Source: an uncultured Clostridia bacterium
GTDB taxonomy: Bacteria; Bacillota; Clostridia; Oscillospirales; Acutalibacteraceae
Assembly (NCBI GenBank): GCA_937920235.1
Contig: CALGUK010000048.1
Span: forward strand, 20,171-84,170
Length of the DNA: 64,000 nt
Direction of reading: 5' to 3'
The notes beneath the pieces are model-generated. The model was not told where the DNA came from, searched no databases, and was given only the letters and a program-made list of their open reading frames with translations. The position numbers and the translations under genes are program-made. Shown here piece by piece: positions 31,964 through 40,166 of this stretch. Position 1 is the first letter of the stretch. Every line of letters begins with the position of its first letter.

Positions 31964-33442
31964 TCACAATATTATGCAGAGCAGTCCGTTACAGCCCTCA
32001 TTGATTACTCTTTCAAGAGTTTCCTGGAATTTCATTCTCGCATCCGTTGGCATATGGTAAAGCTTGTTTCTGAGTCCCTCATTGACGAGCTCGTTAAGGG
32101 ATTTTCCGAAAATATTTGACTCCCAGATTTTGCCCGGATCGTCTTCAAATCCGTCAAGCAGATATCTGACAAGCTCCTCCGACTGACTTTCACTGCCGAC
32201 AACAGGTGCAACCTCGGTTTTGATATCGGCACGCAAGAGATGTATTGACGGAGCAGATGCACACAGCCTTACACCGTATCTGCCGCCCTGCTTTACAATT
32301 TCGGGTTCTTCGAGTGTCAGCTCCTCGATGGTGGGCATCACAATTCCGTATCCCGTGGTCTGCACCTCATCCAATGCGGATTTTATTCTTGAATACTCCT
32401 TTTTGACTCCCGCCAGCTCCTTAAGGCAGTTGAGAAGCTCTCTCTCGTCGGTAATCTCAAGCCCGGTCTGTTCACGGATAATCTTATAGAACAGCTCGCC
32501 GTCTATCGCAATTTTAAGACGTGCACTGCCCACGCTCAAGTCCATTGAGTCGATTCTGACATCGTCAATATGCTCGCATTGTGTCAGCAAATCCGTCATT
32601 GAAGCGATGTCGCGGACATAGTCCACACCGTCAAGAGACGCAGTTATGCTCTTATAGACCTCGCTTCTCAGCCAATGCTCAACGGGAAGTCCCGCAAGCC
32701 ACAGGGGGATGTCGATGCCGATTTCCTTTACGGGAAATTCAAAAAGAATCTGGGTGATTATCTCCTGTATCTCCTGCCGTGTCAAATCAAGGCAGTTCAC
32801 CGCCATAACGGGCACCCTATACCTTGCGGACAGAGTTGCGGCAAGGGACTGTGCGCTGTCGCTCTGCGGATTGACGCAGTTGAGAAGCACCACGAAGGGT
32901 TTATTCAGCTCGCTCAGCTCATCAATGACCTTTTTCTCGGCGCTCTCATATTCCTCACGGGGAATATCGCTGATACTGCCGTCGGTGGTAATGACGAGAC
33001 CTATTGTGGAATGCTCCGTTATGACCTTTTTTGTGCCGATTTCCGCCGCCATATCAAAGGGAATTTCATTTTCGTACCACGGGGTACGCACCATTCTCGG
33101 CTGTTCGCCCTCGATATATCCGAGTGATGCGGGAACGACATATCCCACGCAGTCGATAAGCCGTACATTGAACGAGGCATTGTCGGGCAGGGTGACTCTC
33201 ACGGCATTTTCGGGCACAAATTTCGGCTCGGTGGTCATTATCGTCCTGCCTGCAGAGGATTGGGGAAGCTCGTCAACCGTTCTTTCACGCACGGCATCGT
33301 CATCCATATTGGGAAGCACGACGGTATCCATAAATTTCTTGATAAAGGTGGATTTTCCCGTTCTGACGGGACCTACAACACCGATATAGATATCGCCTCC
33401 CGTTCTGGCGGCAATATCGTTGTAAATACTTGAATTACTCAC
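31964..33442 (-). CDS. spoIVA: Stage IV sporulation protein A (coat morphogenetic ATPase)
   Basis: 492 residues from a GTG start with AAAGGAG upstream; the longer frame overlaps sipL. The N-terminal Walker A motif is YIGVVGPVRTGKSTFIKKFM and the family start SIYNDIAARTGGDIYIG is intact. SpoIVA hydrolyses ATP to polymerise on the forespore outer membrane and anchor the coat. It lies 14 bases after the SPOCS-LysM gene, its likely partner. Its presence indicates an endospore former. Confidence 0.95.
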   Translation of the reverse strand: MSNSSIYNDIAARTGGDIYIGVVGPVRTGKSTFIKKFMDTVVLPNMDDDAVRERTVDELPQSSAGRTIMTTEPKFVPENAVRVTLPDNASFNVRLIDCVGYVVPASLGYIEGEQPRMVRTPWYENEIPFDMAAEIGTKKVITEHSTIGLVITTDGSISDIPREEYESAEKKVIDELSELNKPFVVLLNCVNPQSDSAQSLAATLSARYRVPVMAVNCLDLTRQEIQEIITQILFEFPVKEIGIDIPLWLAGLPVEHWLRSEVYKSITASLDGVDYVRDIASMTDLLTQCEHIDDVRIDSMDLSVGSARLKIAIDGELFYKIIREQTGLEITDERELLNCLKELAGVKKEYSRIKSALDEVQTTGYGIVMPTIEELTLEEPEIVKQGGRYGVRLCASAPSIHLLRADIKTEVAPVVGSESQSEELVRYLLDGFEDDPGKIWESNIFGKSLNELVNEGLRNKLYHMPTDARMKFQETLERVINEGCNGLLCIIL

Positions 33443-33456
33443 AGTTATCACTCCTT

Positions 33457-34989
33457 TTACACTCTCGGAATCAGCAGCTTGCATTTTTCACGGATACACG
33501 CCTCCGTCATTGCGTTTTCACGGATTATGGCATCCACCGTGGTGTTGTATTTTTCGGCAATATTCCACAGCGGCTCGCCTTTTTCGGCAAAATACACCGT
33601 GAGAGCTGATGCCGTGACGCTTTTCTGCTTATCGCAGTTCACGGTAATTGAGGACACCGTCTGCTGTTCCTTTTCACAGAACACAAAGCCTGTCACGTTA
33701 ATCTCGGCACGGATATCCAGCTTGTTTTCGCCACAGAGGATAAAGCTTGATGCCGTTACCGCACAATGAGGATTGCAGACAATTCTGCCGTCGGTCACGG
33801 TGCTGTTTCGCTTATATTCATAGGGAAGATTGCGCCGTGTAAAAGAGACCTCACCGCGCGCATCACAAAAGAGTATATCCGCAGTAACCTCTCCGCCGAT
33901 AATCAGAGCGTCTTCACCCACGGAAAACGACGAGGTGATTTCGGAACATTCAAGGCTGAGAACACGGCTGATACCCGTTGCGGAAAGCTCGGCTTCACCG
34001 CGGCAGAGGAAGGTATCGTCTATCTCGTCCTCAATGGAGGAGACATATATTGAACCGCGGCTGCACTCGGTTTCGTACAGCACGGAATAAGCATCCGTGA
34101 CACATCTGAGAGTGCGGTTTTCGTATCCCCTGACAGAGAGGCTGAGTGTTGCGCTGACATCCACAAGGCTCTTATCCCCGGAGGAGTCGGTTCTCGGCTT
34201 CACCTCAAGATTTATCACCGATAAAGACGACTCGACACGACAGCTTTCGTCAATTTCCGCCGCCTCTGTAATCTGATTGAGCTCAATTCCGTTCTGAAGC
34301 GTATAAACGCTGCCGGACTCCGCACCGATAAAGGCTGAGTTGACAATCAATTGTCCCTTTAAAAACAGCTTATCCGACACGATTTTCAGCTGTTCAATCA
34401 CGGCGGAAGCATTTGCGGAAATCACACCGCTCACCGCTTCTCCGAGGCTCGACGCATCACAGGTTTCGGTAATTGTAAATATTCTTTCTGCGACTGAAAC
34501 GGTGTTGCATACGGGCAGGGACTCACTTTGCAGGGTTATTCCGCAACCCGTCGCATCCGTGATGATTTCGTCGGTTTTCTTTCTGTGCGCTTCGACGAAA
34601 ACCGTAACCGCACCGTGAATTTCTATTCTGCGCTGTCCCGATGCACGATGATTTACATAATCGGTTTTTATCCCCGTGAAGTATTCGCCCGATCCGTCGG
34701 GATTTTTAATTTCTATCTGCTTTGAAAACTGCAGATTTTGTTCAAAGCAATGAATCTTACCCTCGTCGCAGACATACAGAACTCTGACGGTACATCCGCA
34801 TTCCGCCGTAAGTCTGTCGGAAACCGTGCGGCAGGATCTGATGCCGGGAATACAGCTGCATCGCAAAATTCTCACAATATCCGGCAGATAATCGGGCAGG
34901 GTTATGTCGCAATCAATCGCCTGCTCCGCACTTCCTTCGGGATGCTGAGTACAAAAGCTGATTTGCTCTTTCTGAATATTGAATTCCAT
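33457..34989 (-). CDS. sipL: SPOCS (DUF3794) and LysM spore coat protein, SipL-like
   Basis: 510 residues from the ATG at 34989, preceded by AAAGGAGCGAG. It contains DUF3794/SPOCS repeats (for example near 35-60 with CDITLPDYLPDIVRILRC, and a second copy further on), and ends with a LysM domain (AEKGEPLWNIAEKYNTTVDA). This is the architecture of C. difficile SipL, whose LysM domain binds SpoIVA, and of Bacillus SpoVID. Adjacency to spoIVA in one operon supports that pairing. A sigma-E-like promoter lies just upstream. It acts in the mother cell at the forespore surface. Confidence 0.88.
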   Translation of the reverse strand: MEFNIQKEQISFCTQHPEGSAEQAIDCDITLPDYLPDIVRILRCSCIPGIRSCRTVSDRLTAECGCTVRVLYVCDEGKIHCFEQNLQFSKQIEIKNPDGSGEYFTGIKTDYVNHRASGQRRIEIHGAVTVFVEAHRKKTDEIITDATGCGITLQSESLPVCNTVSVAERIFTITETCDASSLGEAVSGVISANASAVIEQLKIVSDKLFLKGQLIVNSAFIGAESGSVYTLQNGIELNQITEAAEIDESCRVESSLSVINLEVKPRTDSSGDKSLVDVSATLSLSVRGYENRTLRCVTDAYSVLYETECSRGSIYVSSIEDEIDDTFLCRGEAELSATGISRVLSLECSEITSSFSVGEDALIIGGEVTADILFCDARGEVSFTRRNLPYEYKRNSTVTDGRIVCNPHCAVTASSFILCGENKLDIRAEINVTGFVFCEKEQQTVSSITVNCDKQKSVTASALTVYFAEKGEPLWNIAEKYNTTVDAIIRENAMTEACIREKCKLLIPRV

Positions 34990-35024
34990 TATTCTCGCTC
35001 CTTTTTTACATATCGGTTCGCTTA

Positions 35025-35054
35025 ATTGTATGCACTGTGACGGGGTATTATGAC
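35025..35054 (-). promoter_or_regulatory. Sigma-E-like sporulation promoter of sipL-spoIVA
   Basis: On the minus strand GTCATAAT (35047-35054), a 14-base spacer and CATACAAT (35025-35032). The -10 is a perfect match to the sigma-E consensus CATACANT, and the -35 differs from GTCATATT by one base. Confidence 0.7.
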
Positions 35055-35092
35055 GGAGAGACACTCTCTCCGGGCATTCTGTGTCACCCCCG

Positions 35093-35170
35093 TAAAAAAT
35101 ACACGGGACCGGTGTAAAAAATACACCCCTCCCCCTTAAAAAATACACCCCTCCCCCTTAAAAATTACAC
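35093..35170 (+). repeat. Four iteron-like direct repeats, exact 22-bp period
   Basis: TAAAAAATACAC starts at 35093, 35115 and 35137, and TAAAAATTACAC at 35159. The spacing is exactly 22 bases each time (about two helical turns). Copies 2 and 3 also share the following CCCTCCCCCT. This is the arrangement of initiator-binding iterons, upstream of a RepA_N-like gene. Confidence 0.8.
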
Positions 35171-35215
35171 CCAAGTAATAAAAAGAGTTAAAAAATAAAA
35201 ATAAAATTATATAAT
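35171..35215 (+). other. AT-rich stretch beside the iterons (possible unwinding element or promoter)
   Basis: Almost pure A/T following the fourth iteron, ending in TATAAT at 35210-35215. It could be an origin unwinding element, the repA promoter -10, or both. No DnaA-box cluster was recognised. The rest of the 382-base gap between sipL and repA shows only the sporulation promoter, the iterons and the repA leader. Confidence 0.45.
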
Positions 35216-35337
35216 ACGCACGCGAAAAAAATTCAAAGCTTTTCCGTACAGAACCTCCGTTATGCCGCACAATTGTAAATTATTTGTAAACGAACAGGGA
35301 AATTCGGCAAGCCTTATCGCAAAGCACGGGATAAAAG

Positions 35338-35363
35338 CCCTTCGTGAAGCTATATACGAAGGG
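35338..35363 (+). promoter_or_regulatory. Hairpin overlapping the repA ribosome binding site
   Basis: Inverted repeat CCCTTCGT / ACGAAGGG (35338-35345 with 35356-35363). The 3' arm contains the GAAGGGAG Shine-Dalgarno region seven to eight bases before the ATG at 35372, so it would hide the site when folded. Confidence 0.55.
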
Positions 35364-35371
35364 AGATTTTT

Positions 35372-35845
35372 ATGTCCTGCAAATTTTCTTATGCTGTTTT
35401 TCCTATTGCGCTGATAAATGACAGCCGATATTCGTCGCTTTCAAGCGAAGCAAAAATTCTTTATGTTCTTATGCTCAACAGAAAAAAAGCGTCTGCACGC
35501 AACCCGAAAAGATTTCGCGACGACAAGGGTGTTTTCGTCTGTTATCCGAAGCAAGAAATCGCCGCACATCTGGGCTGTTGCATCTCCACCGCCACAAAAA
35601 CGCTTTCCGCACTCATCGAGGCAGGTCTCATTGTCCGAAAAGAAACACGGCAGGGACTTATCTGCTGTTACTATGTCAACGACATCTGTCAGACCGAATC
35701 GGACAACGGAGACACAAAATGTGCCGACAACAGCTACAGCTTTGATGTCGCAAGGGCGGAGGAGACCGCAAGAACGAATCGCAAGCGGTTCGGTGATGCT
35801 AAATACATCAAGGAGCGTAAGGCTTTTTCACGCTCGGTTCCTTAG
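35372..35845 (+). CDS. RepA_N-like replication initiator protein (short)
   Basis: 157 residues. The first ~105 residues match the N-terminal domain of RepA_N initiators: FPIALINDSRYSSLSSEAKI, a long helical stretch, then a winged helix with QEIAAHLGCCISTATKTLSA and LIEAGLIVRKE. RepA_N initiators of plasmids and integrative elements are usually longer with a variable C-terminal domain. Here only a basic tail of about 40 residues follows. It stands alone between sporulation and glycogen genes, with iterons upstream and no partition or mobilisation genes. It could be a replication initiator remnant, an autoregulator, or part of a phage-like replication module. Confidence 0.7.
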   Translation: MSCKFSYAVFPIALINDSRYSSLSSEAKILYVLMLNRKKASARNPKRFRDDKGVFVCYPKQEIAAHLGCCISTATKTLSALIEAGLIVRKETRQGLICCYYVNDICQTESDNGDTKCADNSYSFDVARAEETARTNRKRFGDAKYIKERKAFSRSVP

Positions 35846-35847
35846 TG

Positions 35848-35880
35848 CAAAAAAATACGGCGGGGATTTCTCCTCGCCGT
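35848..35880 (-). terminator. Terminator between repA and glgA (acts for the glg operon)
   Basis: Stem ACGGCGAGGA / TCCCCGCCGT with a GAAA loop on the minus strand (35857-35880), followed by TATTTTTTTGC. It may also stop repA transcription from the other side, with less of a T run. Confidence 0.85.
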
Positions 35881-35895
35881 AAGAATTTATGATTT

Positions 35896-37323
35896 TCAGT
35901 TTTTGAGAACGTCCTTGTAAAGACGGATATACTCATTTGCGGATTTGCCCCAGCTGTTATCACATTCCATTGCACGCTTTACGAGAATGTTCCAGCCCTC
36001 TTTATTTGAATAGCCTTCAACAGCTCTCTTGATTGTGAAAAGCATATCGTGAGCGTTGTAGGTCGAGAAGGTAAATCCGTTACCCTCATTATCGCCCGAA
36101 TCCTTGATGCTGTCACGCAGACCGCCTGTTTCACGGACAATCGGAACTGTTCCGTAACGGAGCGAAATCATCTGTGAAAGACCGCAGGGCTCACTCTTTG
36201 AAGGCATTAAGAACAGGTCACAGCCCGCATAAATCTTTTTGGAGAGTGACGGGATAAAGCCGAGCTTGAGTCCCATTTTTTCGGGGAATTTATCTGCCAT
36301 CTCTTTAAAGAAGCTCTCATACTGCCACTCGCCCGAGCCGAGAACCACGAACTGAACGTCGGTCGTTGTGAGAAGCTCCTCAAGAACCGCCTTAACAAGA
36401 TCAAGTCCCTTATGGCCGACAAGACGGGTAACCATGCCGATCATCGGAACATCCTCACGCACAGGGAGTGAGAAAAACTCCTGCAGCTTTGCTTTGTTGA
36501 CCGGCTTCTTTTCGGCAAAATTTTCCGAATTGTAATTCACCTCAATATCCTTATCCGTTTCGGGATTGTAAAGGATTGTGTCAATACCGTTGAGTATGCC
36601 CGAAAGCTTCCAGGAACGCTGATTGAGAATCGGGTCAAGACCGTGTGAATACCACGGGTCAAGAATCTCGTTTGCGTATGACGGGCTGACCGTTGTCACT
36701 CTGTCGGCACACTCGATAGCGCCCTTCATAAAGTTGCAGGCGCCGTCATATTCAAGAAGTGATGCGGCAGAGTCGGGAAGTCCCACAACATCGCCGAGAA
36801 GGTCCATACCGTATGTTCCCTGATACTGAATATTGTGAATTGTGAAAACTGTTTTGATGTCCTCATAGCCGGGACGGTTTGCATAAAGCGTGTTGTAATA
36901 AACGGGAGTCAATGCCGACTGCCAATCGTTACAATGGATAATGTCCGGCTTAAAGTCGATATGGGGGATTATTTCCAGAACGGCGCGGGCAAAAAACGCA
37001 AATCTTTCCGCATCGTCATAATAGCCGTAAAGACCGTCACGCTTGAAATAATACTGATTATCGAGAAGATAGTAAATCACGCCGCCTGCTTTTGCTTCAA
37101 AAACGCCGCAATACTGTCTTCTCCAGGCAACAGGAACGGAGATACTTGTGATAAATTTCATAGTATCCTTAAGTTCCTGACTGATAGTGTCATATAAAGG
37201 CATTACGATTCTTGCGCCGATAAGACGCTTACGGAGTGCCTGGGGCAAGCTGCCTGCCACATCTCCGAGACCGCCGCTGGCCTTGAACGGAAGAGCCTCA
37301 CTTGAAACATATAAAACTTTCAT
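35896..37323 (-). CDS. glgA: Glycogen synthase (ADP-glucose type)
   Basis: 475 residues, the normal bacterial GlgA length. The N-terminal KASGGLGDVAGSLPQAL motif is the ADP-glucose binding loop, and the C-terminal GT5 domain has MPSKSEPCGLSQMISLRYGT with the conserved acidic residue. It extends alpha-1,4-glucan from ADP-glucose. Last gene of glgC-glgD-glgA; no branching enzyme or phosphorylase in the window. Confidence 0.95.
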   Translation of the reverse strand: MKVLYVSSEALPFKASGGLGDVAGSLPQALRKRLIGARIVMPLYDTISQELKDTMKFITSISVPVAWRRQYCGVFEAKAGGVIYYLLDNQYYFKRDGLYGYYDDAERFAFFARAVLEIIPHIDFKPDIIHCNDWQSALTPVYYNTLYANRPGYEDIKTVFTIHNIQYQGTYGMDLLGDVVGLPDSAASLLEYDGACNFMKGAIECADRVTTVSPSYANEILDPWYSHGLDPILNQRSWKLSGILNGIDTILYNPETDKDIEVNYNSENFAEKKPVNKAKLQEFFSLPVREDVPMIGMVTRLVGHKGLDLVKAVLEELLTTTDVQFVVLGSGEWQYESFFKEMADKFPEKMGLKLGFIPSLSKKIYAGCDLFLMPSKSEPCGLSQMISLRYGTVPIVRETGGLRDSIKDSGDNEGNGFTFSTYNAHDMLFTIKRAVEGYSNKEGWNILVKRAMECDNSWGKSANEYIRLYKDVLKN

Positions 37324-37382
37324 ATTTTACCTCAATTTTTTATTTTCTGCTCCCTCGGGGAGTCAGAAATATCTTGCTTTAA

Positions 37383-38498
37383 TTATATAACGATTTCCTT
37401 GCCGATATAAACGGGATAGCTTTCTGCACCCGAGAGTGTTTTGTTCGGAGTGATAACAACGCTCTTGTCAGCTACAACGCAGTTGAGAGTTGCATTCTGT
37501 GCCACAAAACCGTCCTGCATAATGATTGAATTCTTGACAACGGCGCCCTTTTCAACTCTTACACCGCGGAAAAGGATTGAATTTTCAACTGTTCCGTCGA
37601 TGATACAGCCGTCAGCAACAAGAGAGTTTTTCACATCGGAGCCGAGACCGTAAATTGCGGGCATATCGTCACGAAGCTTTGTATAAACAGGTCTTTCCGC
37701 ATTGAAAAGGTCATCACAGTTTTCGGGATTGAGAAGCTCCATATTCGTTCTGAAATAGCTCTCCATTGACTCGATAACCGCAGAATAGCCCTGTGCCTCA
37801 AAGCCGTAGATATTGAGCTTGCCCACATTACCCTGGATAATATCCGACTCAAAATCCTTATGATTAAGGCTTACGGCTTCATTGATAAGACGCTCGAGAA
37901 GTGCTTTTTTCATAAGAATTACATTGAGAGAGAAGTTAACATTCTCATCCGTAACGGGAGAGATTGAAATTTTTTCAGCCTTTCCGTCGTCGTTCATATC
38001 AAGCACGACAACATCTGTAAGGTTCGGCTTTTTGCCGTTTTTGTAAACGATTGTGATGTCGGCATTTTTTTCAATGTGATAATCCTTGAGAGCATCGATA
38101 TCGAGATTGAGAACAACATTACAGTCGGAGAGAAGCACATATTCCTCATCGGAACGGCTGATAAATCCTGCAATACCCTTAAGGGAAGCGAGCTTATCAC
38201 GGTTTCCGCCGGTTTCATTGGTTGAGAAAGGAGGAAGGATAAAGAGACCGTCATTTTTACGGGACAAATCCCAGGGCTTACCTGTTCCGACGTGGTCCAT
38301 AAGTGACTGATAGTTACTCTTTGTCAGCACACCGACCTTTTCGATGCCGCTGTTGACCATATTGGAAAGAGCAAAGTCAATAAGACGGTAACGGCAGGCG
38401 AACGGAACCGAGCCCATTGTACGAATACCCGTGAGCTCACCGATACACTCGTCATATGCATTTGAGAAAATAATACCGACAATATTCTTACCTGTCAT
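37383..38498 (-). CDS. glgD: Glucose-1-phosphate adenylyltransferase, GlgD subunit
   Basis: 371 residues from the ATG at 38498, with GGAGG upstream. It has the nucleotidyltransferase fold (FACRYRLIDFALSNMVNSGI) and a C-terminal left-handed beta helix. The N-terminal GGxGxR nucleotide loop of GlgC is replaced here by SNAYDECIGE, as expected of the regulatory GlgD subunit found in Firmicutes. It would form a heterotetramer with GlgC and raise its activity. It starts two bases after the glgC stop. Confidence 0.92.
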   Translation of the reverse strand: MTGKNIVGIIFSNAYDECIGELTGIRTMGSVPFACRYRLIDFALSNMVNSGIEKVGVLTKSNYQSLMDHVGTGKPWDLSRKNDGLFILPPFSTNETGGNRDKLASLKGIAGFISRSDEEYVLLSDCNVVLNLDIDALKDYHIEKNADITIVYKNGKKPNLTDVVVLDMNDDGKAEKISISPVTDENVNFSLNVILMKKALLERLINEAVSLNHKDFESDIIQGNVGKLNIYGFEAQGYSAVIESMESYFRTNMELLNPENCDDLFNAERPVYTKLRDDMPAIYGLGSDVKNSLVADGCIIDGTVENSILFRGVRVEKGAVVKNSIIMQDGFVAQNATLNCVVADKSVVITPNKTLSGAESYPVYIGKEIVI

Positions 38499-38499
38499 C

Positions 38500-39717
38500 T
38501 TATTCAGCCTCCTTTGCAATATTTTCATCCACCATAGCCTTAGGAGCAACGCTTGCACCCTCGCCTATTGTGACACCCGAACCGACAACGGCAACGCCCC
38601 AGTCGGCACGGTCAGCACAGTCCTCGGGACTTGCACCGACAACGGCACCCGACTCGATAACGGCATTTTCCGCAACGATTGAATACTGAACCACGGCGCC
38701 TTTTTTGACAACCGTACCGGGCATTACGATGGAATATTTGACCTCTGCGCCCTCTTCAACGGTTACATTGTTGAAAAGGATTGAGTAATCCACATTACCG
38801 AAAACTCTTGAGCCCTCTGAAACCATTGAATTCTGCACCTTGGCATCGGCAGAGATGTAATGAGGAGGACTTACGGGAGTTTTTGCATAAATTTTCCAGC
38901 TTGTATCCGACAAATCAAGGTCAACCTTGGGGTTGAGCAGGTCGAGGTTTGCCTCCCACAAGCTGTCGATTGTTCCGACATCCTTCCAATATCCGTCAAA
39001 GAGATATGCAAACATCGGCTCTCCGTCCGCGTGCATCTTGGGGATGACGTTTTTACCGAAGTCGTTGCTTGAATTCGGGTCAGCCTCGTCGTCGATAAGG
39101 TACTGACGAAGCTTGCTCCAGGTAAAGACGTAAACACCCATTGAAGCCTTGTTGCTTCTCGGATTTTTCGGCTTTTCCTCAAATTCGCTGATTGAATTGT
39201 CGTCATTGAGAATCATAAGACCGAAGCGGCTTGCCTCTTCCCACGGGACCTCAAGCATTGCGATAGTACACGAAGCGCCCTTTTCCTTATGGTATTCGAG
39301 CATCTTGTTGTAATCCATTTTATAGATATGGTCACCCGAAAGGATAACCACATATTCGGGGTCATAGCGGTCAATGAAATTGATATTCTGATAAATTGCG
39401 TTTGCTGTTCCCTTATACCACTCCGTACCCTTTATCTGCTGATAGGGAGAGAGAACGTGGACACCGCCGTTTGCACGGTCAAGGTCCCACGCCTGACCGT
39501 TGCCTATGTAATCATTGAGTTCGAGGGGCTGGTACTGTGTAAGCACACCTACGGTTGAGATGCCGGAATTTACACAGTTTGAAAGCGGGAAGTCGATTAT
39601 TCTGTATTTACCGCCGTAAGGAACGGCAGGCTTTGCAATGTTCTTTGTAAGAATACCGAGACGGCTTCCCTGACCGCCTGCAAGAAGCATTGCAATACAT
39701 TCCTGTTTTCTTGCCAT
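38500..39717 (-). CDS. glgC: Glucose-1-phosphate adenylyltransferase, catalytic subunit
   Basis: 405 residues. The catalytic loop AGGQGSRLGILTKNIAKPAV is intact, as are YRIIDFPLSNCVNSGI, SGDHIYKMDY (active-site Asp) and FEEKPKNPRSN. It makes ADP-glucose from ATP and glucose 1-phosphate, the committed step of glycogen synthesis. First gene of the operon, with AAGGAGG before the ATG. Confidence 0.95.
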   Translation of the reverse strand: MARKQECIAMLLAGGQGSRLGILTKNIAKPAVPYGGKYRIIDFPLSNCVNSGISTVGVLTQYQPLELNDYIGNGQAWDLDRANGGVHVLSPYQQIKGTEWYKGTANAIYQNINFIDRYDPEYVVILSGDHIYKMDYNKMLEYHKEKGASCTIAMLEVPWEEASRFGLMILNDDNSISEFEEKPKNPRSNKASMGVYVFTWSKLRQYLIDDEADPNSSNDFGKNVIPKMHADGEPMFAYLFDGYWKDVGTIDSLWEANLDLLNPKVDLDLSDTSWKIYAKTPVSPPHYISADAKVQNSMVSEGSRVFGNVDYSILFNNVTVEEGAEVKYSIVMPGTVVKKGAVVQYSIVAENAVIESGAVVGASPEDCADRADWGVAVVGSGVTIGEGASVAPKAMVDENIAKEAE

Positions 39718-39795
39718 ATTTTTTCCTCCTTGAATGGATGATAAATTGTTGTTTCTGTCAGGTTTTACACCTCGCAGTTACAGTTATACAGATAT

Positions 39796-39824
39796 ATTTT
39801 AACACCGCGTTTAATTGATTTCAA
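39796..39824 (-). promoter_or_regulatory. Promoter of glgC-glgD-glgA
   Basis: Minus-strand TTGAAA (39819-39824), 17-base spacer, TAAAAT (39796-39801), leaving a leader of about 70 bases. Confidence 0.6.
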
Positions 39825-39980
39825 GTGTTTTTTGCACAAAATAATCAAATTGATAACAAATTTCATTACGAGCCTTTGTGCAGTTTGTTACAAAAAACGA
39901 CAATAAGATTTCAAAAACAACAAAATTTTACCGAAATGAATCAATCACATCTGATTTCTGTCGCTATTCACCGATTTACA

Positions 39981-40014
39981 GAAAAAACCGCCGAAGAGCT
40001 TTCTCCGCGGCGGT
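39981..40014 (-). terminator. Terminator downstream of the ABC exporter operon
   Basis: Inverted repeat ACCGCCG / CGGCGGT (39987-39993 with 40008-40014), with six T on the minus strand. It lies about 150 bases after the second exporter gene. The intervening 40015-40166 shows no gene or recognised motif, and 39825-39980 is AT-rich with nothing else supported. Confidence 0.6.
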
Positions 40015-40166
40015 AGTTTTATTATTCGGTTTATGTGCCAATCGGCTTACGGCCCGATTATGTCGGAATCCGCATTTCCCGATGCATCTGACTGATTAAG
40101 ATGACCGACGATGAGCTCGGGTTACACCGGGGCACCAAAGAGTCTCACAACCGTATAACTGTTTAT

